Shown here one piece after another: positions 50,436-58,154 of a DNA stretch of 64,000 nucleotides (position 1 is its first letter; each line of letters opens with the position of its first letter). The DNA lies in the IMG/VR virus record IMGVR_UViG_3300010158_000045, positions 1 through 64,000 of that record. The stretch is one strand, 5' to 3'. Origin of the DNA: a virus. Under the pieces are notes generated by a model. It saw nothing but the letters and a program-made list of their open reading frames with translations, made no database searches and had not been told where the DNA came from. A program made the translations under genes and the position numbers.

Positions 50436-51489
50436 GTAAATCCTTTGTTTGTTTACGTATGGCAGGTATCCTTGTAGAATAATTGTCCATGTGTTCTATT
50501 ATTGCACGGCATAAATCTGGTCTGTAAACTGTGTATGTGTCATAATCGTTGGTCCATACGCTGGGATATTTGAATGTGTCGTAATACATTTCAGTATAAC
50601 TTAAACGATCCGGAACCATGGGAATAGCATCAACTACCGCACCTTCATAGCAACTAATACCGAGTGTCTCTTGTAAATTTGCACTAAACACCATTTTAGC
50701 TTCACCTAACAAATTATGATATTCATTTTTTGTTAGCTGTTGATCCTGACATACTACAAATTCGTACTGTGGTAAATGATGTGCTAGATCTCTAAAGATT
50801 TCAACTTGCTTTTCTGGAGCAATACGATGCGGAAAAAGAATAAGGTCACGTTTAGGCATGCCTTTATACATGGCCAGGGTATCATGCATATATTCCATTG
50901 GCCAACCAGTTCGTACAATCTTAGAATATTCTCCGCTTAGTATTTCGGAAAGTTCTTCTTCGTACCAAGGATTTTCAGCAGTAGAACCATTGTTTAATAA
51001 TTCTCTGTTGAATAATTCAATATGAAAATCTGTAGCAAAGTAGTTGTGATCAAATGCAGAGAAAAAACTCTTTTCTGCATTACGTACCCAGGGCTTGTTG
51101 CCAACCAGTCGACCTAAAAAGTCTTGTGGGTCATAACTGCCGGCATGCCATAGTCCGTGTGTTGTTACTGGAATGCCTAGTAGCTCACTCATGTACTTTA
51201 AGTTTATAATGCCCGGATGCCAAGCGTCAGTAAAAATAAAGTGGTCGCCGGGATGAACGGATCCGCTACAAAATAACCGACCCATTTGTTCAACTTGAGC
51301 AGACTTGTATATATTGGTGCCACCAAAATTAAGAAAAGCACCAGGAGTAGTGGCTGTAGGAATATCCGTAGGGCCAGAGATAATTTGAACATTGTGTCCT
51401 GCCTTTCGTAAGAGTGCAGGTACATGAGCCTTCCACTGGCCCGTGTACCTTGTTTCAACAGCTTCTAGATCAACTAAGAATACGTTCAT
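50389..51489 (-). CDS. GT-B type glycosyltransferase (366 aa)
   Basis: 366 residues in two Rossmann-like halves. The N-terminal half has VFLVDLEAVETRYTGQWKAHVPALLRKAGHNVQII; the C-terminal half has RDLILFPHRIAPEKQVEIFRDLAHHLPQYEFVVCQD and ETLGISCYEGAVVDAIPMVPD, the donor-binding E-x7-E-like stretch of GT4-type enzymes. The start overlaps the preceding gene by 4 bp. Relatives of this protein occur in other aquatic T4-like phages. Donor sugar and acceptor are not known. Confidence 0.8.
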   Translation of the reverse strand: MNVFLVDLEAVETRYTGQWKAHVPALLRKAGHNVQIISGPTDIPTATTPGAFLNFGGTNIYKSAQVEQMGRLFCSGSVHPGDHFIFTDAWHPGIINLKYMSELLGIPVTTHGLWHAGSYDPQDFLGRLVGNKPWVRNAEKSFFSAFDHNYFATDFHIELFNRELLNNGSTAENPWYEEELSEILSGEYSKIVRTGWPMEYMHDTLAMYKGMPKRDLILFPHRIAPEKQVEIFRDLAHHLPQYEFVVCQDQQLTKNEYHNLLGEAKMVFSANLQETLGISCYEGAVVDAIPMVPDRLSYTEMYYDTFKYPSVWTNDYDTYTVYRPDLCRAIIEHMDNYSTRIPAIRKQTKDLHDNFFSANNLLAQLN

Positions 51490-51740
51490 TGTTGATAACG
51501 ATTATTTCCACTGCGGTTGTATTCCCCGCGAGGTTTGCGATCGCCTACAAAAGGCTTCTTAGGACGATTACGTTTTTCGTAATTACGCCATGCCCAACTT
51601 TCTCTGTTGTAGAGGTCCGCTTCGTTAAACGGAAACATTTCCAACCTACAATAATCCAAATAAGATTCTAAATCGTCAAAGATTTTAACGACGTCTGGGC
51701 GGTTTTCGAAATATGCGTAATCTTTGTAATTCTTAGCCAT
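51486..51740 (-). CDS. Conserved small phage protein (84 aa)
   Basis: 84 residues starting YKDYAYFENRPDVVKIFDDLESYLDYCRLEMFPFNEADLYNR, a conserved phage core, then a basic Arg/Lys/Asn-rich tail (KPRGEYNRSGNNRYQQ) that looks disordered. It overlaps the glycosyltransferase gene by 4 bp. Function is unknown; the basic tail could contact nucleic acid. Confidence 0.65.
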   Translation of the reverse strand: MAKNYKDYAYFENRPDVVKIFDDLESYLDYCRLEMFPFNEADLYNRESWAWRNYEKRNRPKKPFVGDRKPRGEYNRSGNNRYQQ

Positions 51741-51751
51741 TATAGCTTTCC

Positions 51752-52147
51752 TTAATATTTAATAAACGAACCATTTTCTCCGTCTTCGGAGACTTCAATC
51801 CAAACCTCTCGGTTGGGATACTTTAGTGCGATGATGGTATGTAAATCATCTGACATCATCTCACAACTCTTGTAGTCAAGGCTTAGAACGGCACCTTGAC
51901 CATTATACAGCGACTCGAGCCATCGTTTGAACTGGATAAACTCGATGTCCCTGTCATTGTGTTGCACACTGATCCACACCCTGAAATGAAAGATATGACG
52001 GTGAGGATTAGCAAGAAACGACACATCATATTCATCTCCTGTTGCTAGGTTAGGATCTGTTGCCGCCGCTGGGTAGCAATGAATACCTTCCTTGCGCAAG
52101 GTAACCCAGATCATTTTGTTAGGTCTAATGTCTTGTTTAATAATCAT
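51752..52147 (-). CDS. QueD-like (6-pyruvoyl-tetrahydropterin synthase-type) phage protein
   Basis: 131 residues, QueD-like length. The segment NPHRHIFHFRVWISVQHNDRDIEFIQFKRWLESLY has the H-x-H (His-Arg-His) and the D-x-x-x-F-x-x-x-K pattern of the T-fold QueD/PTPS family. LDYKSCEMMSDDLHTIIA and VWIEVSEDGENGSF match the later family positions. The usual active-site Cys before HxH is missing (FLANPHRH). QueD makes carboxytetrahydropterin for QueE, so this would complete the folE-queD-queE set, but a catalytically altered homologue is possible. Confidence 0.5.
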   Translation of the reverse strand: MIIKQDIRPNKMIWVTLRKEGIHCYPAAATDPNLATGDEYDVSFLANPHRHIFHFRVWISVQHNDRDIEFIQFKRWLESLYNGQGAVLSLDYKSCEMMSDDLHTIIALKYPNREVWIEVSEDGENGSFIKY

Positions 52148-52148
52148 A

Positions 52149-52805
52149 TTATACTTTCTTTAAGCGTTGTAGTGGGTAATCGGGAACAAACAAACCGTCT
52201 ATAAAAAATACTAAAGTCAATCTTCCTGTATCTTCAATACCGTGATAGTCGTCTGCCGCATGGTACAAATGACTATCAAACATTACTAATCTATTGAATT
52301 TATTTTTAACTGTAATAGATTTAGTAAACTGATCGTTGTTTTCTTTTCTAAATTTTTCAAACGCATCTGCCGAATCGGGATCCATGAAAGACTGCATTTT
52401 TTCTTTGTGATTTAACAGTTCAGTTGCTTCCTTGTTAGATTCCCAAATAGTAGTTCCACTATCTAAATCAGACTCTGGATCAAGATAGATAATACCTGTA
52501 ATCTTATCTAGATCTTTATGTACCCAACCTTGATTATAGCGTCTATCTACCATTTGGAATCCAGCAGTAGCATGCCATTTTACTTCGGTGTGTGTATGAT
52601 GAAAATCGTAAAACACACTTAATGATCGCATAATAATGTGGTTAAGTAGTGCAGGATCGATATCGTTAAGCAATGCTGTACGCTTACCAGGCCACAGGTT
52701 ATGTGGATCTGTTTTAAATTCCTGCTGTAATGCAAATTCTCTAACCTTCATAGGGTTATCAAAGAAGTCATCCACAACTGTAGTTGGAATAATATAATTC
52801 TTCAT
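52149..52805 (-). CDS. 2-oxoglutarate/Fe(II) oxygenase-like protein (DUF6445-type)
   Basis: 218 residues from the ATG at 52805, which overlaps the upstream stop (ATGA). A double-stranded-beta-helix pattern is visible: GWVHKDLDKITGIIYLDPESD supplies H-x-D, SHLYHAADDYHG the distal His, and GRLTLVFFIDG the Arg for 2-oxoglutarate. Such enzymes hydroxylate small molecules, proteins or bases. Position between deazaguanine and dehydrogenase genes allows a role in base tailoring, which is inference. Confidence 0.72.
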   Translation of the reverse strand: MKNYIIPTTVVDDFFDNPMKVREFALQQEFKTDPHNLWPGKRTALLNDIDPALLNHIIMRSLSVFYDFHHTHTEVKWHATAGFQMVDRRYNQGWVHKDLDKITGIIYLDPESDLDSGTTIWESNKEATELLNHKEKMQSFMDPDSADAFEKFRKENNDQFTKSITVKNKFNRLVMFDSHLYHAADDYHGIEDTGRLTLVFFIDGLFVPDYPLQRLKKV

Positions 52806-53320
52806 GCAATAACAGTGTCTTGTGTATACTGATCCCAATGAGTATACTTGTCTTTACTCATCAAGCTCTGTAAGTGATGTGTCCACACACCTGGATTTGT
52901 AGCACCCCAAGTGCGGTCGTCCAGTTTAAGAGTGGCATTGTAGTTGAGTTGATTAATGTAAGGTAGTTTAACACTGATCATGGGAACAAATCGAGGATAC
53001 TCATTATAAGCAGACTCTAACACACCCTCAATATGTTCAACACCAAAGTCTAAACTAACCCAATAGTCTTTCTTCAAGCATTCTAGGATAACATCATCCC
53101 ACGGTCTGTATTCTGCTTGTGATATTGCCTTAGGGTTAAAACTTTGACTAGTGCCAAAATAGATATGTTTTACTTTGCTTTCTTCAGCTTTTGTAAGAAT
53201 TTCTTTTATAGGTGGTGTACCTACAACAAACAATGTAAACATGCCATGACACACAGTATGTTCAACTTCATACCCTGTAAAGTAAACGACGCCTTGTCGT
53301 TCTTCAGTGTTTAGTCCCAT
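52802..53320 (-). CDS. Conserved phage protein of unknown function (172 aa)
   Basis: 172 residues from ATG 53320 (GAGG upstream); a GTG 27 bp earlier is possible. VVYFTGYEVEHTVCHGMFTLFVVGTPPIKEIL and HIYFGTSQSFNPKAISQAEYRPWDDVI then YWVSLDFGVEHIEGVLE and FVPMISVKLPYINQLNYNATLKLDD form a well-conserved block in aquatic phages. It has a TIM-like alternation of strands and helices and conserved His/Cys, but no family I can name. It lies between the two dehydrogenase genes and the oxygenase. Confidence 0.68.
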   Translation of the reverse strand: MGLNTEERQGVVYFTGYEVEHTVCHGMFTLFVVGTPPIKEILTKAEESKVKHIYFGTSQSFNPKAISQAEYRPWDDVILECLKKDYWVSLDFGVEHIEGVLESAYNEYPRFVPMISVKLPYINQLNYNATLKLDDRTWGATNPGVWTHHLQSLMSKDKYTHWDQYTQDTVIA

Positions 53321-54216
53321 TTGATATAACCTCTGCTGTAACCACACGGACGATTAACGCCGTCCGCAAACGCTTGTTGCCATTCAGTGTTACGATTATA
53401 ACACCGGGTCCAAAAACTATCAACCTCTAGATAGCCTTTTTCAATCCAATACTTGGCAAAATGCATACAATCAATAAATTGAGGATTTCGGGGACTAGGT
53501 TTAATAGTAGTAACGGCTTTCCAAAGTTGTGACTGGGCTTCTGATTTACTAACTGCTTTGCCTACTCCGTCTATAATCAACGCATTGTTATTTAGATTTA
53601 TTTCTGTGCCTAGTTCGTATTTTCCAGTAAGGTCTACAACAACATCGTAACTTTCGCTGGTACCTAACAATAATTTATCGCCCCAAAGTTCTTGATTATT
53701 TGAACCTAGCACATCCACATGATAGATATAACCGTTTAGACGCATGGTATGATAGGCAACCCACGCAAGAAATCCACTGCCAATAATTAACATTCTTGTA
53801 TTGTCGTTTTTGCCTTGTCGCGACTCCAATTGATCTTTGGCCTGATTGATAAGATTAATGCCGCAAGCAACGGGTTCTAATATATACTTGGGATCAGCTT
53901 CTGGTATTTCTACATATTCATCCATGCGCACATTGTAATAGTCTGCATAAGCAGGCTCTCCACGTGTTGCTACATAGTCTCCAACTCGAGTTGTTACTAC
54001 ATTTGATCCAACTTTAGTTACTCGGCCAATACCTTCATGGCCTTGCATGTGTAGAGGTAACGGGCCAAAGTCTCCCAACATCATATCAATGTCACTGCGA
54101 CATACACCGGTCATAACTGCCTTGACTTCTATTTCGTAGGATGTTGGTTCGGGTTTATCAAACTCCACTTCTTCAAAGTGGCCTTGACCTGTTGTTTGTA
54201 AACATTTAACTTTCAT
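53311..54216 (-). CDS. Zinc-type MDR alcohol dehydrogenase
   Basis: 301 residues, shorter than the usual 340-350. Catalytic-zinc residues are present: GVCRSDI (Cys38), GHEGIG (His-Glu) and ILEPVACG (the Glu-Pro-Val-Ala-Cys stretch). The structural four-Cys zinc loop is missing. The Rossmann region is reduced (RMLIIGSGFLAWVAYHT, GSGFLA). It would oxidise or reduce an alcohol/sugar with NAD(P). It overlaps the Gfo/Idh gene by 4 bp, so the two dehydrogenases are probably used together. Confidence 0.82.
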   Translation of the reverse strand: MKVKCLQTTGQGHFEEVEFDKPEPTSYEIEVKAVMTGVCRSDIDMMLGDFGPLPLHMQGHEGIGRVTKVGSNVVTTRVGDYVATRGEPAYADYYNVRMDEYVEIPEADPKYILEPVACGINLINQAKDQLESRQGKNDNTRMLIIGSGFLAWVAYHTMRLNGYIYHVDVLGSNNQELWGDKLLLGTSESYDVVVDLTGKYELGTEINLNNNALIIDGVGKAVSKSEAQSQLWKAVTTIKPSPRNPQFIDCMHFAKYWIEKGYLEVDSFWTRCYNRNTEWQQAFADGVNRPCGYSRGYIKWD

Positions 54217-55097
54217 AAAGTTTCTATTTTCTCATGTATCCATGTATCTATATCAAATTGATCTAACCAGAATTGATAATTATCTATGTTATCGATAGCA
54301 TCTTTAATCATATTTAGGTATGCTTCTTCCGGACACCATCCTAATTCAAATCGTTCTATCTTGTTATCCGGCATTACAAACTCAATAGAGCTATCTTCTT
54401 CGTCCATACTACGCCAATTAGCTGTACAACGCCATTTACTGCCAAAGTTAATAACACACATATCATCGACATTGTATGTACCTTGTGGATTTACCACTCC
54501 GTAATCAGTACTGTCAATGTCTTTTAACTCCCAACACTGCATAGCAGTTTTACCGCTAACAGTATCTGCTCTCCATTGAGAGTTCATAGCTACATACAAA
54601 CTTAACAAATGGGGCATTAAGTCTCGACTAACTCCGCCAAACGCTAATTTCTTAGTAGTAAACCAACTGCCAGGACTGGGAATACAATTTTTACGTATCC
54701 AACGGATCTTAACTGTTTTAGCTCGATGGGCTAACTCTTTTAACTCAGCAATATTGCTACGCCACATATTATTTTTAACCATAATAAAGCGTGTTTGCGT
54801 AAACGTAGTTATTAGTTTTTGCCAAGTAGCACTGGTAGCAACGCCTGGTTTTTCAATAAAAACAATTTTACTAATAGGCGCAAGTTTTGCCGCAATTTCA
54901 AAATGCGTAAAATTTGGAGTACAAATATGCACAGTATCGAATCTACCATGTACTACAATAGCAGTATCAATGCTGATAAAATCTGCACCTTTACTGCTGT
55001 CATGATCGACGGTGACTACTTCATGTCCAAGTTTAGTTAAGACAGATTTGTATAACTGTCCAATACCCATGCCAATAATAAGGCTACGCTTGCTCAT
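54213..55097 (-). CDS. Gfo/Idh/MocA-type NAD(P)-dependent oxidoreductase
   Basis: 294 residues. The N-terminal LIIGMGIGQLYKSVL is the GxGxxG dinucleotide fold; TVHICTPNFTHFEIA and IVFIEKPGVATS supply the family EKP motif. LAFGGVSRDLMPHLL corresponds to the GG-x-x-x-D-x-x-x-H catalytic helix. Enzymes of this family oxidise or reduce sugars and related polyols. It overlaps the zinc dehydrogenase on one side and the BPSL0761-like gene by 14 bp on the other. The substrate is unknown; a nucleotide-sugar or an inositol-like compound is typical. Confidence 0.82.
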   Translation of the reverse strand: MSKRSLIIGMGIGQLYKSVLTKLGHEVVTVDHDSSKGADFISIDTAIVVHGRFDTVHICTPNFTHFEIAAKLAPISKIVFIEKPGVATSATWQKLITTFTQTRFIMVKNNMWRSNIAELKELAHRAKTVKIRWIRKNCIPSPGSWFTTKKLAFGGVSRDLMPHLLSLYVAMNSQWRADTVSGKTAMQCWELKDIDSTDYGVVNPQGTYNVDDMCVINFGSKWRCTANWRSMDEEDSSIEFVMPDNKIERFELGWCPEEAYLNMIKDAIDNIDNYQFWLDQFDIDTWIHEKIETL

Positions 55098-55329
55098 TTT
55101 TCTTTTCCTCGTAGGCTCTAAACATTCGAGTTACTTCTTCCATTTGTTTTTGAAACACTTCGGGAGCACCTATTGCCGCAATTTGCATATCATATTCGCT
55201 GGGATAATGTCGTAAACAGCGTCTAGCACTATCTTTAATTGCTTTAGGCACTCGAGGAGTAGTTAAGATCTCTAGTAAAAATCTTTGAGTCTGTACTACT
55301 GCTCGATATCTTTCATCAGGTAATGTCAT
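55084..55329 (-). CDS. BPSL0761-family small protein (81 aa)
   Basis: 81 residues from the ATG at 55329 (a GTG two codons earlier is also in frame). TLPDERYRAVVQTQRFLLEILTTPRVPKAIKDSARRCLRHYPSEYDM matches the BPSL0761-type bacterial/phage family with its RAVV-x-T-R and RHYP motifs. The family function is unknown. It overlaps the end of the DpdA-like gene by 14 bp. Confidence 0.75.
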   Translation of the reverse strand: MTLPDERYRAVVQTQRFLLEILTTPRVPKAIKDSARRCLRHYPSEYDMQIAAIGAPEVFQKQMEEVTRMFRAYEEKKNEQA

Positions 55330-57022
55330 GTACACTTGCCTCTAATGCGTCAAGTTTATCAATAGCCGATTCGTCAAAATCAACTTCTTCATCTGATTGT
55401 ACACTATCTTCGTCCACTTCGTCAAACAATACGGAGAACATTTTACCAGCATTTACCGTTTTCTTACCAGTTGCGCCACGTGTTCCAGGAATAGCTTGCC
55501 AAAATTTATCAAATCCGTCAATGATTGCTTCTGCCGTTGCTCTATCTGGAGCACTAAAAATGGCATCTACTACATCTTTAAAGTAAACTCTTTCAAATTT
55601 TTCATCGACAAGCATAGCAGGACATAAGCCGGCGTCGTATTGACGATTGGCTTCTTGTACACTATTCAAATGTAACCATACATTATGACCCATCATAATA
55701 GCATAGGTGAAGCTATCCCAACTTGTCTTGCCTTCTTTACCTATCTTATTTAGGTCTCCAGGGCCGTATATACAAATATCTTTTACTTCTACACCATCCA
55801 TTAATGGACTTGTAGTAAAAGAAGTAAAATGTTTGTCTTGTACTACTACATCTTGGAAGAGTCGTGTGTCTTTGCTGTATTTTTTGTTGTCAAGACTTGG
55901 CAACATGCGATAGAGCCATTTTTGTCTGTCTTCGATTTCTGTTTGGACATAGATCTGTCCGTTTGCTGTTGCCAGAAACGGTGAGGCGCAGTCAAAAGAT
56001 ATGGTAAAGTTTTCATTATGATATTTCCTTATAGCTCGTTGTATGTCAGTTAATAACAATGCCCACTCTAACTTAGAGGTGCCCAGGAAGTGCATCCAAT
56101 CTTGATGACCTTTTTCAAGAAGACCGTCAAATTTCAATGCCACTAATCTACGTAATACCAAATCTACGTCACACATATTTTGTCCACCCATAGCCCAGCC
56201 ATTAAATGCCTTATCGCCATAGATGTTGGGATCGCAAAAGTCTTTCATTTGTTGATACCAATCTTCTGCTTGTCCGTGATTTTCGCCTTGCAATACATTT
56301 AAAAACTTACAAGCACCTGTACGATGTTTAATAAAGTATTCATTATTGTATTTTGTAGCGTTTACAGCTTGTTGATATGAACTAATACCAGTAGCCGCTT
56401 TTCCAACAGGGCTACGTTCAACCCACGCTGGAATATCAAGTACCATGCCGTAATCCATAAGTGCATCCATCCAAGTTAACACTTGTTCACGTTTCTTCTG
56501 CGCCGCATCTAACAGTGCTTGATAGTTTTTAACATGATCAATTTTAGTATACTTAGGATTTCCGTTTTTATCTAACTTAGGATCGCCAGTTGGATGTAAT
56601 TGAGGTACAAGTTCAACTCCTTTAGCCTGCACTTCTTTCCATTTGGCCGCAACTTCAGGGCCGGTAGGATCACGCCATTCTCCTGCCCATACGCCTTTAC
56701 CAATTTGGAATCCACCTGAATCTCCTAGGACCCAACTTGTTGAACGATCTCTGTTGCGGAACATGTCTTCGCTAGGATCTGGTTTGGTCAAATCTAAATT
56801 AGCATGTCCTGCTGAGTATAAACAATGGTCAAAGTAAAATGCCGCATTAGGATTTAAGTAATTCATTGCTTCAATACCCAATGGCCCAAAACTCTTAGGG
56901 ATACGTGCAGGGTCAACATAGTTACTATAACGTTGTTTACCTATATAAGTGCTATAAAATCCTGACGTTGCCGGCAGGAAATACGCATAGTCCGATTGAG
57001 TTGCTGTTAGATTTCTATTCAT
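55316..57022 (-). CDS. dpdA: DpdA-like phage DNA guanine transglycosylase (TGT superfamily)
   Basis: 568 residues. Two catalytic regions resemble tRNA-guanine transglycosylase: VLGDSGGFQIGKG (Asp101; TGT has TDSGGFQ) and TISFDCASPFLATANG, where Asp344 aligns with the TGT nucleophile (FDCxxP). FNGWAMGGQNM resembles the GGLAVGE substrate loop. The phage DpdA family replaces guanine in DNA by a 7-deazaguanine base. The TGT zinc site (CxCxxC...H) is not seen, as in phage DpdA. It is far longer than TGT and ends in an acidic tail (VDEDSVQSDEEVDFDES). FolE, QueE and a QueD-like protein are in the same strand block. Confidence 0.85.
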   Translation of the reverse strand: MNRNLTATQSDYAYFLPATSGFYSTYIGKQRYSNYVDPARIPKSFGPLGIEAMNYLNPNAAFYFDHCLYSAGHANLDLTKPDPSEDMFRNRDRSTSWVLGDSGGFQIGKGVWAGEWRDPTGPEVAAKWKEVQAKGVELVPQLHPTGDPKLDKNGNPKYTKIDHVKNYQALLDAAQKKREQVLTWMDALMDYGMVLDIPAWVERSPVGKAATGISSYQQAVNATKYNNEYFIKHRTGACKFLNVLQGENHGQAEDWYQQMKDFCDPNIYGDKAFNGWAMGGQNMCDVDLVLRRLVALKFDGLLEKGHQDWMHFLGTSKLEWALLLTDIQRAIRKYHNENFTISFDCASPFLATANGQIYVQTEIEDRQKWLYRMLPSLDNKKYSKDTRLFQDVVVQDKHFTSFTTSPLMDGVEVKDICIYGPGDLNKIGKEGKTSWDSFTYAIMMGHNVWLHLNSVQEANRQYDAGLCPAMLVDEKFERVYFKDVVDAIFSAPDRATAEAIIDGFDKFWQAIPGTRGATGKKTVNAGKMFSVLFDEVDEDSVQSDEEVDFDESAIDKLDALEASVHDIT

Positions 57023-57373
57023 TTAGATCCAGTGTTGTGCTAGTACCATTAGACTTAACCAAGCCCACATAGTATTAAAGCCTACTAGTGTTGGCAATGC
57101 TTTTTTACGGCTTGCCCAAATAAGTGTTACGCTGGTTAGTAATGTTAGATAATATAGTTCCCAGATTTGAATACCAAATATTAAACCTGGAATAATGATG
57201 ATGGCTTTGGCCAACCAACTGACAAATTCTACAGTATTGTATCCTGTCCAATACTCTTTGGTAAACCACATCATATAGCAGTCACGCATATTTGCCCAGC
57301 CGCTATGGCTATAACTAATTGCCATTAGTACTAGCCATACACCTACTGCCAATAGAATTTGATCTGTAGTCAT
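57023..57373 (-). CDS. Small integral membrane protein (116 aa)
   Basis: 116 residues from the ATG at 57373, directly after the clamp stop. Three or four hydrophobic segments are visible (ILLAVGVWLVLMAISY, WLAKAIIIIPGLIFGIQIW, LYYLTLLTSVTLIWAS, TMWAWLSLMVLAQHWI). It contains many Trp/Tyr. It could be an inner-membrane protein of host takeover or lysis, but no family was recognised. Sandwiched between gp45 and dpdA, it belongs to that operon. Confidence 0.65.
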   Translation of the reverse strand: MTTDQILLAVGVWLVLMAISYSHSGWANMRDCYMMWFTKEYWTGYNTVEFVSWLAKAIIIIPGLIFGIQIWELYYLTLLTSVTLIWASRKKALPTLVGFNTMWAWLSLMVLAQHWI

Positions 57374-57374
57374 A

Positions 57375-58106
57375 TTATTTGCTCTGTGCCGGTAAAATAT
57401 ATTCGTATTCTGCAATACCGCTGTCTACTGTAATTTGTAGTGCGCCTTGGTCACTAATACGCATTGTTTTGTCGCCAGTTAGATTAAGAATACTCATAAC
57501 TTGTACAACGGGCCAAGACCATGCTTGTTTTAATTTGCCATCCACACCTGCTTGGAACGTAAATGATCCAGCGTGTGTGCTTGCATCTCCGAAACTAAAC
57601 ACTAGATTGTTGTTGTCTGTTCGAACTTGGAATGTTTGTTCTTCAGTGTGAGCACTTGCTTGGAACTTTAGCTTTTGAATACTAGCCATAGTCGGAGCAA
57701 ATTCTATGTTCCATGTTGCACCTTTGAACTTAACCGTCTTAAGTTTGTCATTGATGACTTCTGTGTTCATGAAACGATAGTCGTTTTCGAAGTCGCCAGG
57801 CCCGTTTTGAAAATGCAATCCTGTTGGAATTGTTTCTCCATTGCGTTCTTGCTTGACCACTTTAATGGTAAAGTTTTCTTTGTATTCTGGACACTTTAAA
57901 TGGATGTCTAGTTTATTTAGGTTAGGCATACCAAATACGCCTTCTAAGTCGTCGATTGCTTCTTTGGTCTTTGCATTAAGGATAACGCTACGATCTTCAG
58001 CCATTGATTCGATAACTGTTTCTTTATCAGTTGCACTAATTTTAATTAGTGGCAAAAATCCTAGGCTGTGTGTATGTGCTACTAGGTCTTGTAAAAAGTC
58101 TTTCAT
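57375..58106 (-). CDS. gp45: DNA polymerase sliding clamp gp45
   Basis: 243 residues, near T4 gp45 (228). The three-fold clamp pattern is seen with LEGVFGMPNLNKLDIHLKCPEY, DKLKTVKFKGATWNIEFAPTMASIQKLKFQAS and QVMSILNLTGDKTMRISDQGALQITVDSGIAEYEYILPA, the last being very typical. The clamp tethers the polymerase and, in T4, activates late transcription. It is preceded by a strong sigma70-type promoter at 58127-58154, and gp43 lies two genes upstream, as expected for a replication cluster. Confidence 0.92.
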   Translation of the reverse strand: MKDFLQDLVAHTHSLGFLPLIKISATDKETVIESMAEDRSVILNAKTKEAIDDLEGVFGMPNLNKLDIHLKCPEYKENFTIKVVKQERNGETIPTGLHFQNGPGDFENDYRFMNTEVINDKLKTVKFKGATWNIEFAPTMASIQKLKFQASAHTEEQTFQVRTDNNNLVFSFGDASTHAGSFTFQAGVDGKLKQAWSWPVVQVMSILNLTGDKTMRISDQGALQITVDSGIAEYEYILPAQSK

Positions 58107-58126
58107 ATGATTCTCCGTATTGTGTT

Positions 58127-58154
58127 ATTATATAGGTTTTTGTGACTATGTCAA
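58127..58154 (-). promoter_or_regulatory. Sigma70-type promoter of the clamp operon (TTGACA-N16-TATAAT)
   Basis: On the minus strand TTGACA is at 58154-58149 and TATAAT at 58132-58127 with a 16 bp spacer; both boxes are perfect consensus. It lies 20 bp before the clamp ATG, and its -35 is inside the end of the UDP-sugar dehydrogenase gene. Confidence 0.8.

Noticed and set aside
45692-57022. QueC gene in the window
   Set aside because: No protein with the adenylation P-loop and zinc CxxC motifs of QueC was found; only FolE, QueE, a QueD-like protein and DpdA-like are supported.
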